From: Diphasiastrum complanatum
Taxonomy: Eukaryota; Streptophyta; Lycopodiopsida; Lycopodiales; Lycopodiaceae
DNA length: 64,000 bases
Assembly: GCA_029204225.1 (NCBI GenBank)
Contig: CM055106.1
Coordinates: 13,442,539-13,506,538, forward strand
Direction of reading: 5' to 3'
The translations under genes were made by a program, and so were the position numbers. Numbering within the stretch: position 1 is the first letter of the stretch; the number at the start of each line of letters is the position of its first letter. This document shows positions 18,361 to 29,048 of this stretch, one piece after another. The notes under the pieces are model-generated. The model had not been told where the DNA came from. It saw nothing but the letters and a program-made list of their open reading frames with translations, and searched no databases.

Positions 18361-20880
18361 CGACAAGAACGAAAACGTATCGTTGTTAGCCGATATTTTC
18401 GCACGGAAAATCGGGCTAATATTGAAGTTTAAGTTTGCAATAATTGGAAAAACCGGCATGTAAAACCCAGTTATTAGAGAAAAATCGACACAAATTTGCC
18501 TTAAAGTTGGGTCCCAACCCGCTCCTAAAGACACAGTTCAAAAGTAAGAAATTGGCTTTTCAAAAAAAAGAATCGTCAAAAATATTTTGTGGTCAAGTTT
18601 TGTAAGACCGAGCCAAAAGTGCCGGTCCACCTAGAATTGGGTTTCAGCCCGTCCTAAATGAGGCTAGAGCAAATTTTGCGGCCTTAGAAATGGCCGATAA
18701 ATATTTTATGGCTTTTCAAAAAAATGGCCAGTTGTAAAAAAATAGCCGGTATGACCGTGCTAAAATCTCACCATGTACTGAGTCCATTTTTACTAATATA
18801 TGATCACTCAATGTATTTTTCAGGGAAACCGTGTTGTCGTGAGAGCCCTAATCATGGATGCCAAAAAAGTCAACCACAGAAGAAAAAAACACGAGAAAGA
18901 AAAGCTTCGGATAAAAACGGGACCGGGAAGTATGGATTCAGTGTCAAGGAGTCACATGAAACCCTAACGGCAAAGTTTGGGCAATTTATGGGCAATTAAC
19001 GAAATATGCGGGCCAAGGAGTTACCCAACAGACCAAAAATCCAAACAAATGAGCAGTAGGCGCACGGCCCTTGAAAAATCGAAGAAAGGCCAAAAACACA
19101 GGTACCCAAAGAAAAACAAAGGCTGCCTACTAAAAATAGGGTTTGAAAAAGGGCCTCATCCAAAATTTGGATAATAAATTTCAAAACACCTTGGAGGCTA
19201 TAAAAATTGGGAGGTACACCCACTAGCCATTGACATTTTGGGCTTCTAGGGTGTACAAAACGGAAAACTTGAATGGCCTCTCTAGCCTTTGACAAAAATG
19301 GCATCTTGGCTAGTTTTAAAAGAGAGCCTTGAATGCACCACTCCCCCACTCTAGGTGTACTATCAAATGGGTTGGGGACAAATGGCAAAGCGGGCTTGAA
19401 GGGCATGAAGAATGGCAAGATGGCATTGTGAAGGGGATGTATTGGATTTTCCTATAAGAAGGAGCCAACTCTTTGTATTTCAAGTGTTAGGACTTTTGTA
19501 TGTTAGTACTTTTGTGTGTTAGTATTTTTAGGAGTTGGCACTTTTGGGAGTTGCTTGCTTGTTTGAGTGTGCTTTGAAGTTACTTCCATTTTGTGGCTAA
19601 TTGTTGTGAGTGTTAGTCATTTGCAATGTGGATTAGTAGTTGTGGGAGGTTAATGGTTGCTTTGTGCCCTCATGCATGTTTGTTGCTTGTGTGTTGTTAA
19701 CTTCATAGTTAGTAAGGTGTATTCTAAACTTTGGCTTGATTGATTGCTTGAGGTGAGTTCAATGTTTGTGGGCTGGTTAAAAGGATTGTGAGTTGCTTGA
19801 AATAGCTCAATGATAGTTGGATAATAATGAGATGATGTGAAGAGTTAGTACTTTTAAATGTTAGTACTTTTGTGAGTGAGGATTTTAGGAGTGGGTATGT
19901 TTGAGAGTTGAGAGTTGTAGTTGTCTTGTGGTTTGGGAGTGATGTTACTTACTATGCTTGCTTGCTCATATTGAGGAGTTGAGAGATTGTGGTTGTTTGT
20001 GTTTATTGCTTGGACCTCTTACTAGTGTGAGTTCATAGTTGAGTGCTTCAAATTACTTGGAGAGGATGTTTACTTGTTTTTGTTGAGAGGATTGATGGGT
20101 GAGAGTGATTTCATGGTGAGGGTTGGTTGGTTGGTTGTAGTCCATTGTCATACTAGTAGGCTTATATCTTGAATGAGTGGGATGGAATGCTTGAGGGCTT
20201 GGTGCGAGTGATGGGTTGCTGATTTTTTTAACCATTGTATCTTTCTGGCCTGTTTTTTTTACAGACTCGGTTCAGTTACGAGAAAACTGAACCGTTAACA
20301 TTTCAATCGCACCGTTCATATTCTAGAAACTTTAATTTTTTTCATTTTTTCTTTTTAGACCAATTCTATCGGACACGTGTAAAGTAGAGAAAATTGCGTC
20401 AACATGCCTGGCTCTGATTTTTGCTTCAAGGTTCATGACTAGAGTTTCTACGCAACGGCTACCTAATGACACATTGAGGTAAGACTCACACTTTTCACAA
20501 TCAGTTTATCTTTGTGATGCCATTTTTCTATACGCTATCTTCTTTCAGTTGGAATAGAGTGTGGTACGTAGCCATAAACAGTTTTGGTTTGAAAAAGAGT
20601 TTCTGAAGTATTTTTGTTGATTTTGAGTTTTAAGAATTGATCGTACTTTCTTAAAACGATAAAACCATCATTGTTGGGTGTGTATTATGTTTGAGTCCAT
20701 CGTTCCTAGGGTGATTGAATCGTACGTTCACATTCCCTTAACCGAATAATTAGTTTTGATATCAATACTGAAGCATTTGGCACTATCACGAGTATGAAAA
20801 TTGGGTTGAGATTATAGCTAGGCTGTGGGTATATATGTTGGCTGATTCTGACGAATCTCCAAGATACTCGGACAGAGCAA
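18361..20880. other. No gene recognised; repeat-like DNA
   Basis: Only short, composition-driven frames occur. The stretch beginning at 18361 is the far flank of the gypsy insertion and should continue the minus-strand copia relic. From 19480 to 20210 the DNA is GT-rich with repeated TTAGTACTTTT(G) words (19503, 19845, 19860). At 20267-20294 a hairpin (CGGTTCAGTT and AACTGAACCG, perfect 10-bp stem) is present. Confidence 0.5.
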
Positions 20881-21114
20881 CTCAAGAGCACCTCTCACCT
20901 TAGACCGAGGAGGTCTATGAGAAGACGAGACTAATGAAGACTGAGAGCCAAGAAATACTAGCTAGGAAAAGACATGCAAGGACTGTGTAAGCCTCATGGT
21001 GAATCCCGGAAGATGGAATGACCATGTAGGAACTAGGATTTCTAAGCAAATGTAATAAATGCAAGTAGACCCCTCTTAAAGAAAGTAGAGTGAGCCACCT
21101 TTTGATGGTGACCT

Positions 21115-21620
21115 CTAGTGGAGAGCAATATTCCACTTGTAATTTGTGAAATGTGGAAATTCCACTAGGATGCCACCTAAGGAGCTCTCTTGCTTATTTA
21201 AGAGACTCTCTCTTTGTGAAGAGGAGCTTTCTGCATTGTATCTACTCCATGCTTAATAAGAAGATTTTCCATGAGTTTGATGCTACACTAAGCTCCTTGA
21301 TCATGATGGTTTTCTTGAGTGATGTCCCTATGATCATGCCCTTCCATTCATATTGTGTGTGGTTGTGGATTTAAAGTGGATTAGTTTTCTTGCTTTCCTA
21401 CTTGTGGATTAGATTTCTTGTTTTCTTGTGGATTAACGTAGGAGCCAGCATTCAAGTAAACTAAATAGGTTGGATCTGTGATATGATTCTTGCATATCTC
21501 TGTACAATCCAGTTCTTGATGTTCTTGGGATGTCCAAGAATCAAAAGGATGGTTGGTTTCTTGATTCTTGGACTTCTAACATGCTGTAGATTAGTTTCTT
21601 GTTTCTTGTTTTGACAATTT
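21115..21620 (+). repeat. LTR-like segment, inverted partner at 28600-29040
   Basis: Several blocks match the reverse complement of 28600-29040 in the same order: AATTTGTG...CCAC near 21140, GAAGATTTTCCA...TGATCATG near 21260-21310, TCAAGTAAACTA near 21450, and TTGATGTTCTTG...TTGATTCTTGGACTTCT near 21520-21580. The similarity is patchy but collinear. The spread suggests old LTRs of one family in opposite orientation. Confidence 0.6.
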
Positions 21621-22185
21621 ATGCAAGGTAGTTCAGTGTTAATGTAGTGTAGGCTCTGATTTCAGTCCGTTTTAAGTGTAGGTAGCTGTAGAATCTATAG
21701 AACGTTCATTGGTTTGTATGTTGATCTGTGAATGAGCGTTCTTGGCTTGCATCCATGTAGAATGTAAGTGCGTTCAAGAGTGACGTCCCTGAGTTGTCCT
21801 CTGACAGGCAGGACAAAAGAAACATACTACAACGAAACTTTGTTTCCTTCTGCCTGGGTTGGCATCGTAAAAATCAATCAAGAAACCATCTAACGACTGC
21901 CATGAAGCCTGATAATAGGCAGAAACGGTTCTGTAAGCAAGAAGCATAAAAGTAAACAACAGGTCCTTTGGAGCAGGGGATCTGTCAACATTTGACCCGT
22001 TGCCGCTTGCATCACTCACATTCTGAAACGACATATGTTGCAAGACTATCTTTGATCGGACCCATGCACGCAATCTGAAATGTCTCCAGATCCGTTCATA
22101 GCTCAGAACGACCTACACACACCATCTCCACGCCCTGAATACATCCTCAGCTCCTTCTACATCATCCTCTACCCATAGCTTACCC

Positions 22186-22925
22186 ATCATCTCCACCTCC
22201 CTCCGTCACCATCTCAGCCGAGCACCCTCTCTCATGTCTCAACCGAACACCTTCTCTTCCATCTCAGCCGAGCACCCTCTCTCACGTCTCAATTGAACAC
22301 CTTGTCTTCCATCTCAGCCGAGCCTCTCTCTCTTACCATCTTGACCGACGCAACGCAGGTGCATAAAAAAAAAAATTAAAATCTCAACCGGAGTCCACGA
22401 TCACATCTCAACCGGAGCTCCAGCTCAAATTTCAACCAAAGCTCATGCTGAAATCTCAACCAAGTGCTCGCTGGAATCTCAGCCAAAGTGTTTGCTGAAA
22501 TACGAGCCAAAGTGCCCGTTGAGATCTCGACCGAAGTGCTCCCTGAAATCTCAACCAAAGCGCTCGCTGGAATCTCAGCCGAAGTGTCCGCTGAAATATC
22601 GACCGAGGCGCTCGCTGAAATCTCGACCGAGGCACTCGCTGGAATCTCGATCGAAGCGTCCGCTGAAGTCTCGACCGAAGTGTCCGCTGAAGTCTTGACC
22701 GAAGTGTCCGCTGAAGTCTTAGCTGAAGTGCCCGCTCAGATCTTGACCGAAGCCGAAGTGCTCATTCAGATCTCGACCGAAGCCGAAGTGCTCGTCCAGA
22801 TCTCGACCGAAGCCGAAGTGATCTCGACTGGAGCCGAAGCGCCCGCTCAAATCTCAACCAGAGCCGAAGGCAGCGATCAAATCTCGACCGAAGGGATTCG
22901 ATCAGTTCTCAACTGAAGCAATCAG
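22186..22925 (+). repeat. Minisatellite in the gag leader (ATCTCGACCGAAG-type units)
   Basis: From 22186 to 22340, larger units with CATCTCAGCCGAGCACC are repeated about three times. From 22380 to 22920, units of roughly 18-24 bp based on GAAATCTCGACCGAAG and GCTGAAGTCT repeat more than twenty times. The plus-strand frame 22464-22916 is open and reads as repeats of AEISTEAL and AEVSTEV. That open frame is a by-product of the repeat length or a real repetitive peptide; I favour the former. Confidence 0.85.
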
Positions 22926-23211
22926 GTCAAAGCTCGACCGGAGCAAGTAACATCCATCTCGACCAGACCATAACTTTTGATCAACACCTCTGATTGCCAT
23001 TTCGACCGAACCACCATCTTCACAACACCCTTGAGCCTGAAAAAAAAAATTTCAAAAAATAAAACTTATACCAATAGAAAGCCCTTTTTATACTGAGTCT
23101 CCACCTTCACTTCCTTCAACACCCTAAAAAATCCAAAAACACCAAAAACCCTATAAAATCCAAAAATACCAGAAACACATACCCAACACAAAAACGACAC
23201 AACAATACCCA

Positions 23212-24564
23212 ATGGCCGACAATACAAATCCTGACATCCCAGAAGATTATCCATATGAGATCAGGTCCCCCGTAGCTGAACAAATCAGACGTCATAGATT
23301 CTACCGAATGCGGTCTCAACCCTACGAGCCATCCACAAACCCATTCGAAGGACAAGAATATGATAGAGCCGAGTCCTCACGAGCCAGAACCCATGTTCAT
23401 GGTGTTGAAACATCCCATGTCAGAACCAACCTTAATGGAGTCTTTGCTACCCGCAATACTCATCATGAGAGACGTACACCCAAACTAGATCTACCAAAGT
23501 TTGACGGAAGTTCGGACCCTCAAAGATTTTTGCAAATCTTTGAGAATGCATGTGATGTATATGGCCAGACATCACCTGACACCATGATTCGACTCTTCTC
23601 GATGACCATGATCGATCGAGCACAAGAATGGTTTTTTAACCTTGATCGTGAAGATAAACGTTATTGGTCACTCTTGAAGGAGGCCTTTATCAAACGCTTC
23701 AAGCCATTTCGCTTGATAGAAAGCCCTTTTGTCAAGCTAAGTAATATCAAAATGACAAAAGACAAACGAGTACGAGACTATATTGAGCGTTTCAAACGTC
23801 TCAAAAGTCAAGTACAAGAACAGCCCTCTGGACAGATGCTCATCATATGGTTCTTAGTCGGCCTTCCAAGATGGATTAGACGCGAGCTTAAATCCAATGA
23901 TGAATATACGAGCCTAAAGATAGCTATGTATGATGCCATCAAGGAAGAAGACGAAGGATCATATATTGACGAATCTAGGGAAAGGCAAGCACCATGTGCT
24001 CCTGTCCATGAGTCAAAGCCGATCGAGGACACCCGAGATCAGCTTTGGAAATCACAGCTGGCGTTGCTTAATAAGCAACACCAACTTCAAATGGAGAAAC
24101 TCACCAATGAGTTTCAAACTACCCTGAAGTCTATCCAAAGCAGTATGCCTGGTCAATCAAAGCCTGCACAGGTACCTTATAGACGAAAAACAATATGATG
24201 CCCACACTACCGAGCTACACATCATGTTGATGCTTGTCCTTCATATCGACCTATCCAAGCACATACAGCTCAACAATATGAAGAATACCCATCACAATCT
24301 GGAAATGCCTTGCCTTATCATGAATATCCACCAGCAAGTCCAGAACCACTAGCCATACAAGATGGCTACGCTGTTATACAAGGGCCACTGCACACCAGAT
24401 GTTTCATCTGTGGTGAAACTGGCCACTTCATGGTTGATTGTCCAGTTAAGACCCAGTACCATGCTGAGTGTCCCGACTGTATCCGAAAACACAGTTTCAA
24501 AGACTGTCCAAAACAACCAACTAAGATCCTACCTACCCGTCATGTCAGTTATGAATCACAATAG
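23212..24564 (+). pseudogene. Ty3/gypsy gag, nearly intact, one in-frame stop
   Basis: Starts MADNTNPDIPEDYPYEIRSP. The gag core runs from about residue 88 to 240: RRTPKLDLPKFDGSSDPQRF, LFSMTMIDRAQEWFFNLD, FIKRFKPFRLIESPFVKLS and VGLPRWIRRELKSNDEY. A coiled-coil stretch (QLALLNKQHQLQMEKLTNEF) follows. A TGA at 24196-24198 lies just before CPHYRATHHVDAC, where a Trp codon is usual in this family, so it looks like a single point mutation. The same frame then continues past 24300 to a canonical zinc knuckle, CFICGETGHFMVDC, and a worn second one (CPDCIRKHSFKDC). It ends at a TAG at 24562-24564. Pol is not found downstream. Confidence 0.85.
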
Positions 24565-25530
24565 GATCTTCACGACAACAACACGAGCACCATAGCAACC
24601 AACAGTTAAACCAGCTGCTCAATCGAGAAGTTTCTTGTAGACTTCTACATCACCATCCAATACACCAGCTCCATAATGCAAAAAGACACTAATATGAAAT
24701 GAGTCCTTGTCGAAAGAAAGTAAAACCGATATTCCGTCATCTACTACAATGTCCAACCAAGAGCAACCTCCACAGAGAATTGACAGTTTTTATCTCCTTC
24801 CACAACCTCAGATCTATTTGTCTTTCCACATGCTGATAAGATTTCCAATGTGCCAATACACAATATTTCTCGGATTCAGAAATCCAGATAGAGATTTGGT
24901 TCTGAATCTCTTGTTCAAAGAGGTCCTCAGGACATAGTACCTCACCCATACCTGCATCTCATGCTATATTTTACAACATCTGTTATCCATGATGATAGAT
25001 TTTAGTGTCACCAACCCTGTCTTGTTTTGACAAGGGCATGTCAGAGTAAGTCACATTACTCTACAAAACAACTGAAATATTGCAACTATCAAGGTATATT
25101 ATCAATGTTGATGAATGCAAGTTTTGTTCGACAAGTGCTATACAGTTCTCACTATCTGTAACGTTTGTTTATTTCCTTGTTTCTCTTCACCTATTTTGTG
25201 TGCCTGATTTTTGCATGAGGAATAGCTACTGCACGAGAGTCTTTTGTAGAGCATCTCCAGAACACATTTTCATTCATCTATCCATCTTCAGATTACCATG
25301 TACATCAGTTTCAAATTTTTGAAAACTATGAGAAATCCATGACAATAATTGTACCTCATTACCATATTATTCTTTGAGTCAACTATAGCAAGATCAAAAC
25401 AAATTTAGTTAAAATTTGTTCAATCTTTAGTCCAATCACATGTTCAACGAGTTTCACCTACGTGTTCCACACGTCGATCCAATCCTGAGCATGAATAGTC
25501 ATCAGCAACAGCATCCCCACCAACAGATTT
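24565..25530. other. No gene recognised
   Basis: Short frames only, no conserved motif. It probably includes decayed 3' parts of the retroelement whose gag ends at 24564. A run of ten G starts at 25532. Confidence 0.4.
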
Positions 25531-25546
25531 TGGGGGGGGGGAGAGA

Positions 25547-26790
25547 GTGGATTTGCTTGGATCCACTGGAGTAGTAACGCTGCCAGCAACAACATCAGCA
25601 AGATCGACAGCCAAGGTCACAAACCCAAAGTCGACAATGACAAGGCTAAGAAGACAGATGGGCAATCCAAAGCGACTCGATCAGAAGAAGTACCACAGTC
25701 ACGACGAAGATCCTTCAGAAAGGGAAACACAAGCATTGGAAAATCAGTCTCCTTCTTCAACCAACCTCTTGCCATACTTTTGCGCCCATTCTCATGTCTA
25801 TCATCCACACCATCTACCGTTGTCACCACCACCCTCCCTTTCATCTGTTTGTTTATCATCAGTTGACTATTCTTCTGAGAAATTCCCAGTTTTTGATAGT
25901 CTTACCGAAGCAGCTAATAGATCAATACAAGTGTCTTGTGGAGACCAAGTACCACCTATATTGGTTGTTCAGCCGAAAAAGACCTACAAAAGCAGGCGAA
26001 ACAGCTAGAAGAAATAAAAAGAAAGATCCAGAAAGCTGAGGAGGAAAGGACAAAACTTAAACAACAGATGAGTCAAATCGATCTTGATCAAAAGAAACTC
26101 TCTGGAGTAATGATAGTTGAATCCCCTCTTATGAAGCCCAAAGAGATCCAAAAGTAACGGATTAAAAGAAAGAGCTGCAGAAAATGAAAGATGAAGACAT
26201 CCGTGAACCTGCAAATAAAGCAAGCTCCTCACCCAGCAAGTGGTGGTCGAAGCTCGACATTGCAAGGGTCCAAGACTGCAACCGTAGAACTATCCCTACC
26301 ACCAAGTCTACATCATGTTTCCTTACCGTTACCAAACCGTCATCCAAAACTGTTCCTACCACCAATTTCTGATGAATCCATCCCCTTGAGACTGATAACC
26401 AAGATTTGTGCTACCTATCAGAAAAGAGCATCGACAAGACTGGAACTTCAACGGAGAGAAGAACCACGGAAACACCCAGAGGCAAATGGAGGATACAGAC
26501 CTCCCAAAAGAAACCAAAGATGGAATCTGCCAAGAAACCAAAGATGAAACCGTCAATGGCAGATACAAGTGACTAAACAAAGAGACATGAGGAAAGCACT
26601 CGAGCATGCAAGTTATGAAGTTGTTGGGAGCTCTCCAATTTTGAGAATGTCAACCACCTATAGCAATAAGACATTCACAAAGACTGGCGAAAATAAGCAC
26701 TTGGTTTTATGTAAGCGAACGAGGATCTATGCTTTTCCAAGTGACGATCGCAGATGCCAATGCAAAGTGGAGCGACATCATCCAATATGA
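25547..26790 (+). pseudogene. Retroelement-like ORF fragments with coiled coil, unknown
   Basis: Three partly overlapping frames (25547-26008, 25936-26157, 26191-26547) appear to be one broken protein. The clearest part is KQAKQLEEIKRKIQKAEEER, a charged coiled coil. Around it is Ser/Pro/His-rich sequence. Stops and frame changes occur at about 26000 and 26155. I cannot assign a family. Position after a gypsy gag suggests retroelement origin, similar in style to the accessory coiled-coil ORFs at 10527-11775. Confidence 0.35.
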
Positions 26791-26892
26791 GTTGCCTGGA
26801 GTAATTGGCCAGTTGACAGCTTCACTTTGTGGTCGTTCTGTTGGCCATGGGTTTTTTCTTTTGATTGGCATGTAGAAGGGGTGAATCCTCTT

Positions 26893-27587
26893 TCAGTCTC
26901 CAGAATGGTGCCTTAAATACTCATGCAGCCTCCTGCTATCATTTAGAAATTTATTTCTCCACTTTGGTTGTGGTTGCAGAGCGACAATCATTTCGGCCCT
27001 CGTGGAATACTGGCTCTGGTCAAGGTCGTCCTTTTCGCCCCTCATACTTTTGGGATATTTTCTCTCGAACCTTTCTAATTCACGTGTATCGGCCATCTAG
27101 GGTCTTGGCTCGATTGGTGGGGTTGCCTTTCGCTATTGTTATGGCTTTGTCAGATATTCATCCAATGCCTTGGCACCCTTGTCCTCTTTTTTGGCCCTTT
27201 CACTTGTTGAGGGCTCAGTTTCACTCTCATTAAAGTCGGCAGGTCGTGGCGAGAATCTTTGAGTGTCTGGCAGATCAGCCTGAGGGTTGTCAAATTCTCC
27301 AACATCAGTGTTAGTCTCAGGATGGTCAGGTGGAGTTTGATTTGTCGAAGATGACATGAGAGTGACGAGTTTACCAGGAATGGGATTCTCAACAAGGTTA
27401 TACGCGGCACCGGGGGAACTAAGTTGCTTTATGAACTCGTCCCATCGGGCTTTGTATATCTCGGAAGGCCCTTGGTGTGGTCTCAGAAGTCGACTTAGAG
27501 GGGAATGAGAGGATGATGGTGGGGGAACGAGATACGTGGGGATGAATGTTTGGGAGAAATCAAATGCAAAAAAATAGGAGGTTTTGA
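26893..27587 (-). pseudogene. Hydrophilic minus-strand ORF pieces, unknown
   Basis: The minus-strand frame is open without an ATG from about 27587 down to 27139: KTSYFFAFDFSQTFIPTYLV, SEIYKARWDEFIKQL, NLVENPIPGKLVTLM, then an acidic Pro/Asn-rich tail ending ALDEYLTKP. After stops, another piece (27096-26893) reads MADTRELERFERKYPKSMRG to LRHHSGD. The composition is protein-like, unlike the opposite strand. No family recognised; likely gag-like debris. A 25-base G run lies just upstream at 27596-27620. Confidence 0.35.
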
Positions 27588-27595
27588 AGTTAGGT

Positions 27596-27620
27596 GGGGG
27601 GGGGGGGGGGGGGGGGGGGG
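27596..27620 (+). repeat. Homopolymer run of 25 G
   Basis: An uninterrupted run of 25 G is read on the plus strand. Its exact length is uncertain because such runs are error-prone in sequencing and assembly. Confidence 0.8.
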
Positions 27621-27859
27621 TAGGGAAACTCCCAGAGGCAACTTCGGTTGTCGACGTTTGTTAACTAATTGTGCGTGATACGAGATGAGTCGAGCCTCTC
27701 ACAATTGGGCTAATGTAAATAACGTGTTTTGGACTTCTTGTTCGATTGCAACTTTCTCACATAGATCCGTAGAGAAAGCTTGCATGACTCACAAGGAAGG
27801 AACTAAAAACTCAACAAGCATTGCTGCCTCTTGACTGTAGACGAGATGGAGGGAGTAAC

Positions 27860-28235
27860 TCATCCAGTGACCTTCTTGGCAGTGATGCAGTACGCCCAGA
27901 TAGCTGAGAACAGCTTGGTTTTCCAATTAGATTGAGTAGTTTCAACTATCTTGGTTAAAATCTTACATATTGTCTTGTTGGTGGATTCCACCTGGCCATT
28001 ACATCGAGGATAATAAAAAGTAGTTTTGCGGTGGACAACAAGGTAATGGCGTAAGGGATTATCAATCACTTCATTTAAGGAGTGTGAACCTCTATCACTA
28101 ACAAGCTCGATTGGACATCCAAAGCGCGTAATAATATTTTCATAAAGAAAATGCGTGACGGTCTTCGCATTGGCATCCTTTGTTGTGCGTGCCTCAATCC
28201 ATTTTTTGGTGTAATTAGTTGCGATCAAGATATAA
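27860..28235 (-). pseudogene. Ty3/gypsy integrase core fragment
   Basis: The minus-strand frame reads YILIATNYTKKWIEARTTKD (first catalytic Asp region, here Asn), FGCPIELVSDRGSHSLNEV (second Asp) and FYYPRCNGQVESTNKTICKI (Glu), then NWKTKLFSAIWAYCITAKK. All three catalytic blocks are recognisable, with N in place of the first D. The frame begins directly at an LTR end (28236) with no primer-binding site, gag or RT between. An ATG at 28244-28246 comes from LTR sequence. Confidence 0.9.
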
Positions 28236-29040
28236 GATTCTATCACTGAGAATCTGTGAAACGTGGTTTTGGGTTTCTTTACTCTGGTTACAGGTTGTTT
28301 CTGTCTGTTACCAGGCGGTTAGGCAATCTTGATGTTATCTTCTTAATACATTGTCCAGATCAGGCAAAAAGATCTGTTTCACGATGTAGTATATAATTAA
28401 ATCTAGCTTGTCAATGAATTTTTCATGTCACGTTCACTCTAGAAGAACTCACAAAATCAAGAAAGATGCAAGCCTAGAACATCCATCTAAAGATAAGCAT
28501 GCAATTCAGATGAACTCCATATAGTTCTAGCTTCTATCTACTGCAAAACGTTTGGGAAACAATCAAGATTCTCAGATTAATCTAATGTATCAATAGAAAT
28601 GAAAGAAACAAGAAAACAAGAAATTAACTAACAAGCATTTTGAGTTCAAGGATCAAGAAATATGCATTTCTTGATTCTTGGACTTCTCAAGAACATCAAG
28701 CGCTGAAGAGTAGGAATGTATGCAAGATTTATGCCACTGCCTCAGCCTATCTAGTTTACTTGAAGCTTGTTTCCAATCTAAAAAAGAAAGCAAGAATTAA
28801 TGCACTTACTTCCACAAAACATAATGAAAACAAGAATTCTACTCTAATTTCATAGCTACATTAAGTATGAAAGCAAGATCATGAAAGCTTCACTCAAGAA
28901 CACCAACATGATCTTAGAGCTAGAGAAAAGGCTCAAAACTTGTGGAAGATCTTTCTCATTAAAACAAGAGCAAGAGTTACAACAAAAACTCCCTCACAAC
29001 AATGAGCTGTCTATGTGGAGCCTAAGTGGCAATTCCACAA
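28236..29040 (-). repeat. Gypsy LTR, minus orientation
   Basis: The part 28236-28398 matches the LTR end at 582-741 in reverse complement. The part 28600-29040 matches 21115-21620 in reverse complement. Together they outline an LTR of about 0.8 kb reading right to left. The start near 29040 is approximate. Confidence 0.6.
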
Positions 29041-29048
29041 ATTACAAA

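Noticed and set aside
22464-22916. A 150-codon repeat peptide (AEISTEAL-type)
   Set aside because: The minisatellite units keep a frame open by their length. It lies just upstream of gag with no independent sign of translation, so it is reported as a repeat only.
26865-27233. A 122-codon plus-strand frame
   Set aside because: It lies opposite a minus-strand frame with more protein-like composition; no motif supports it.
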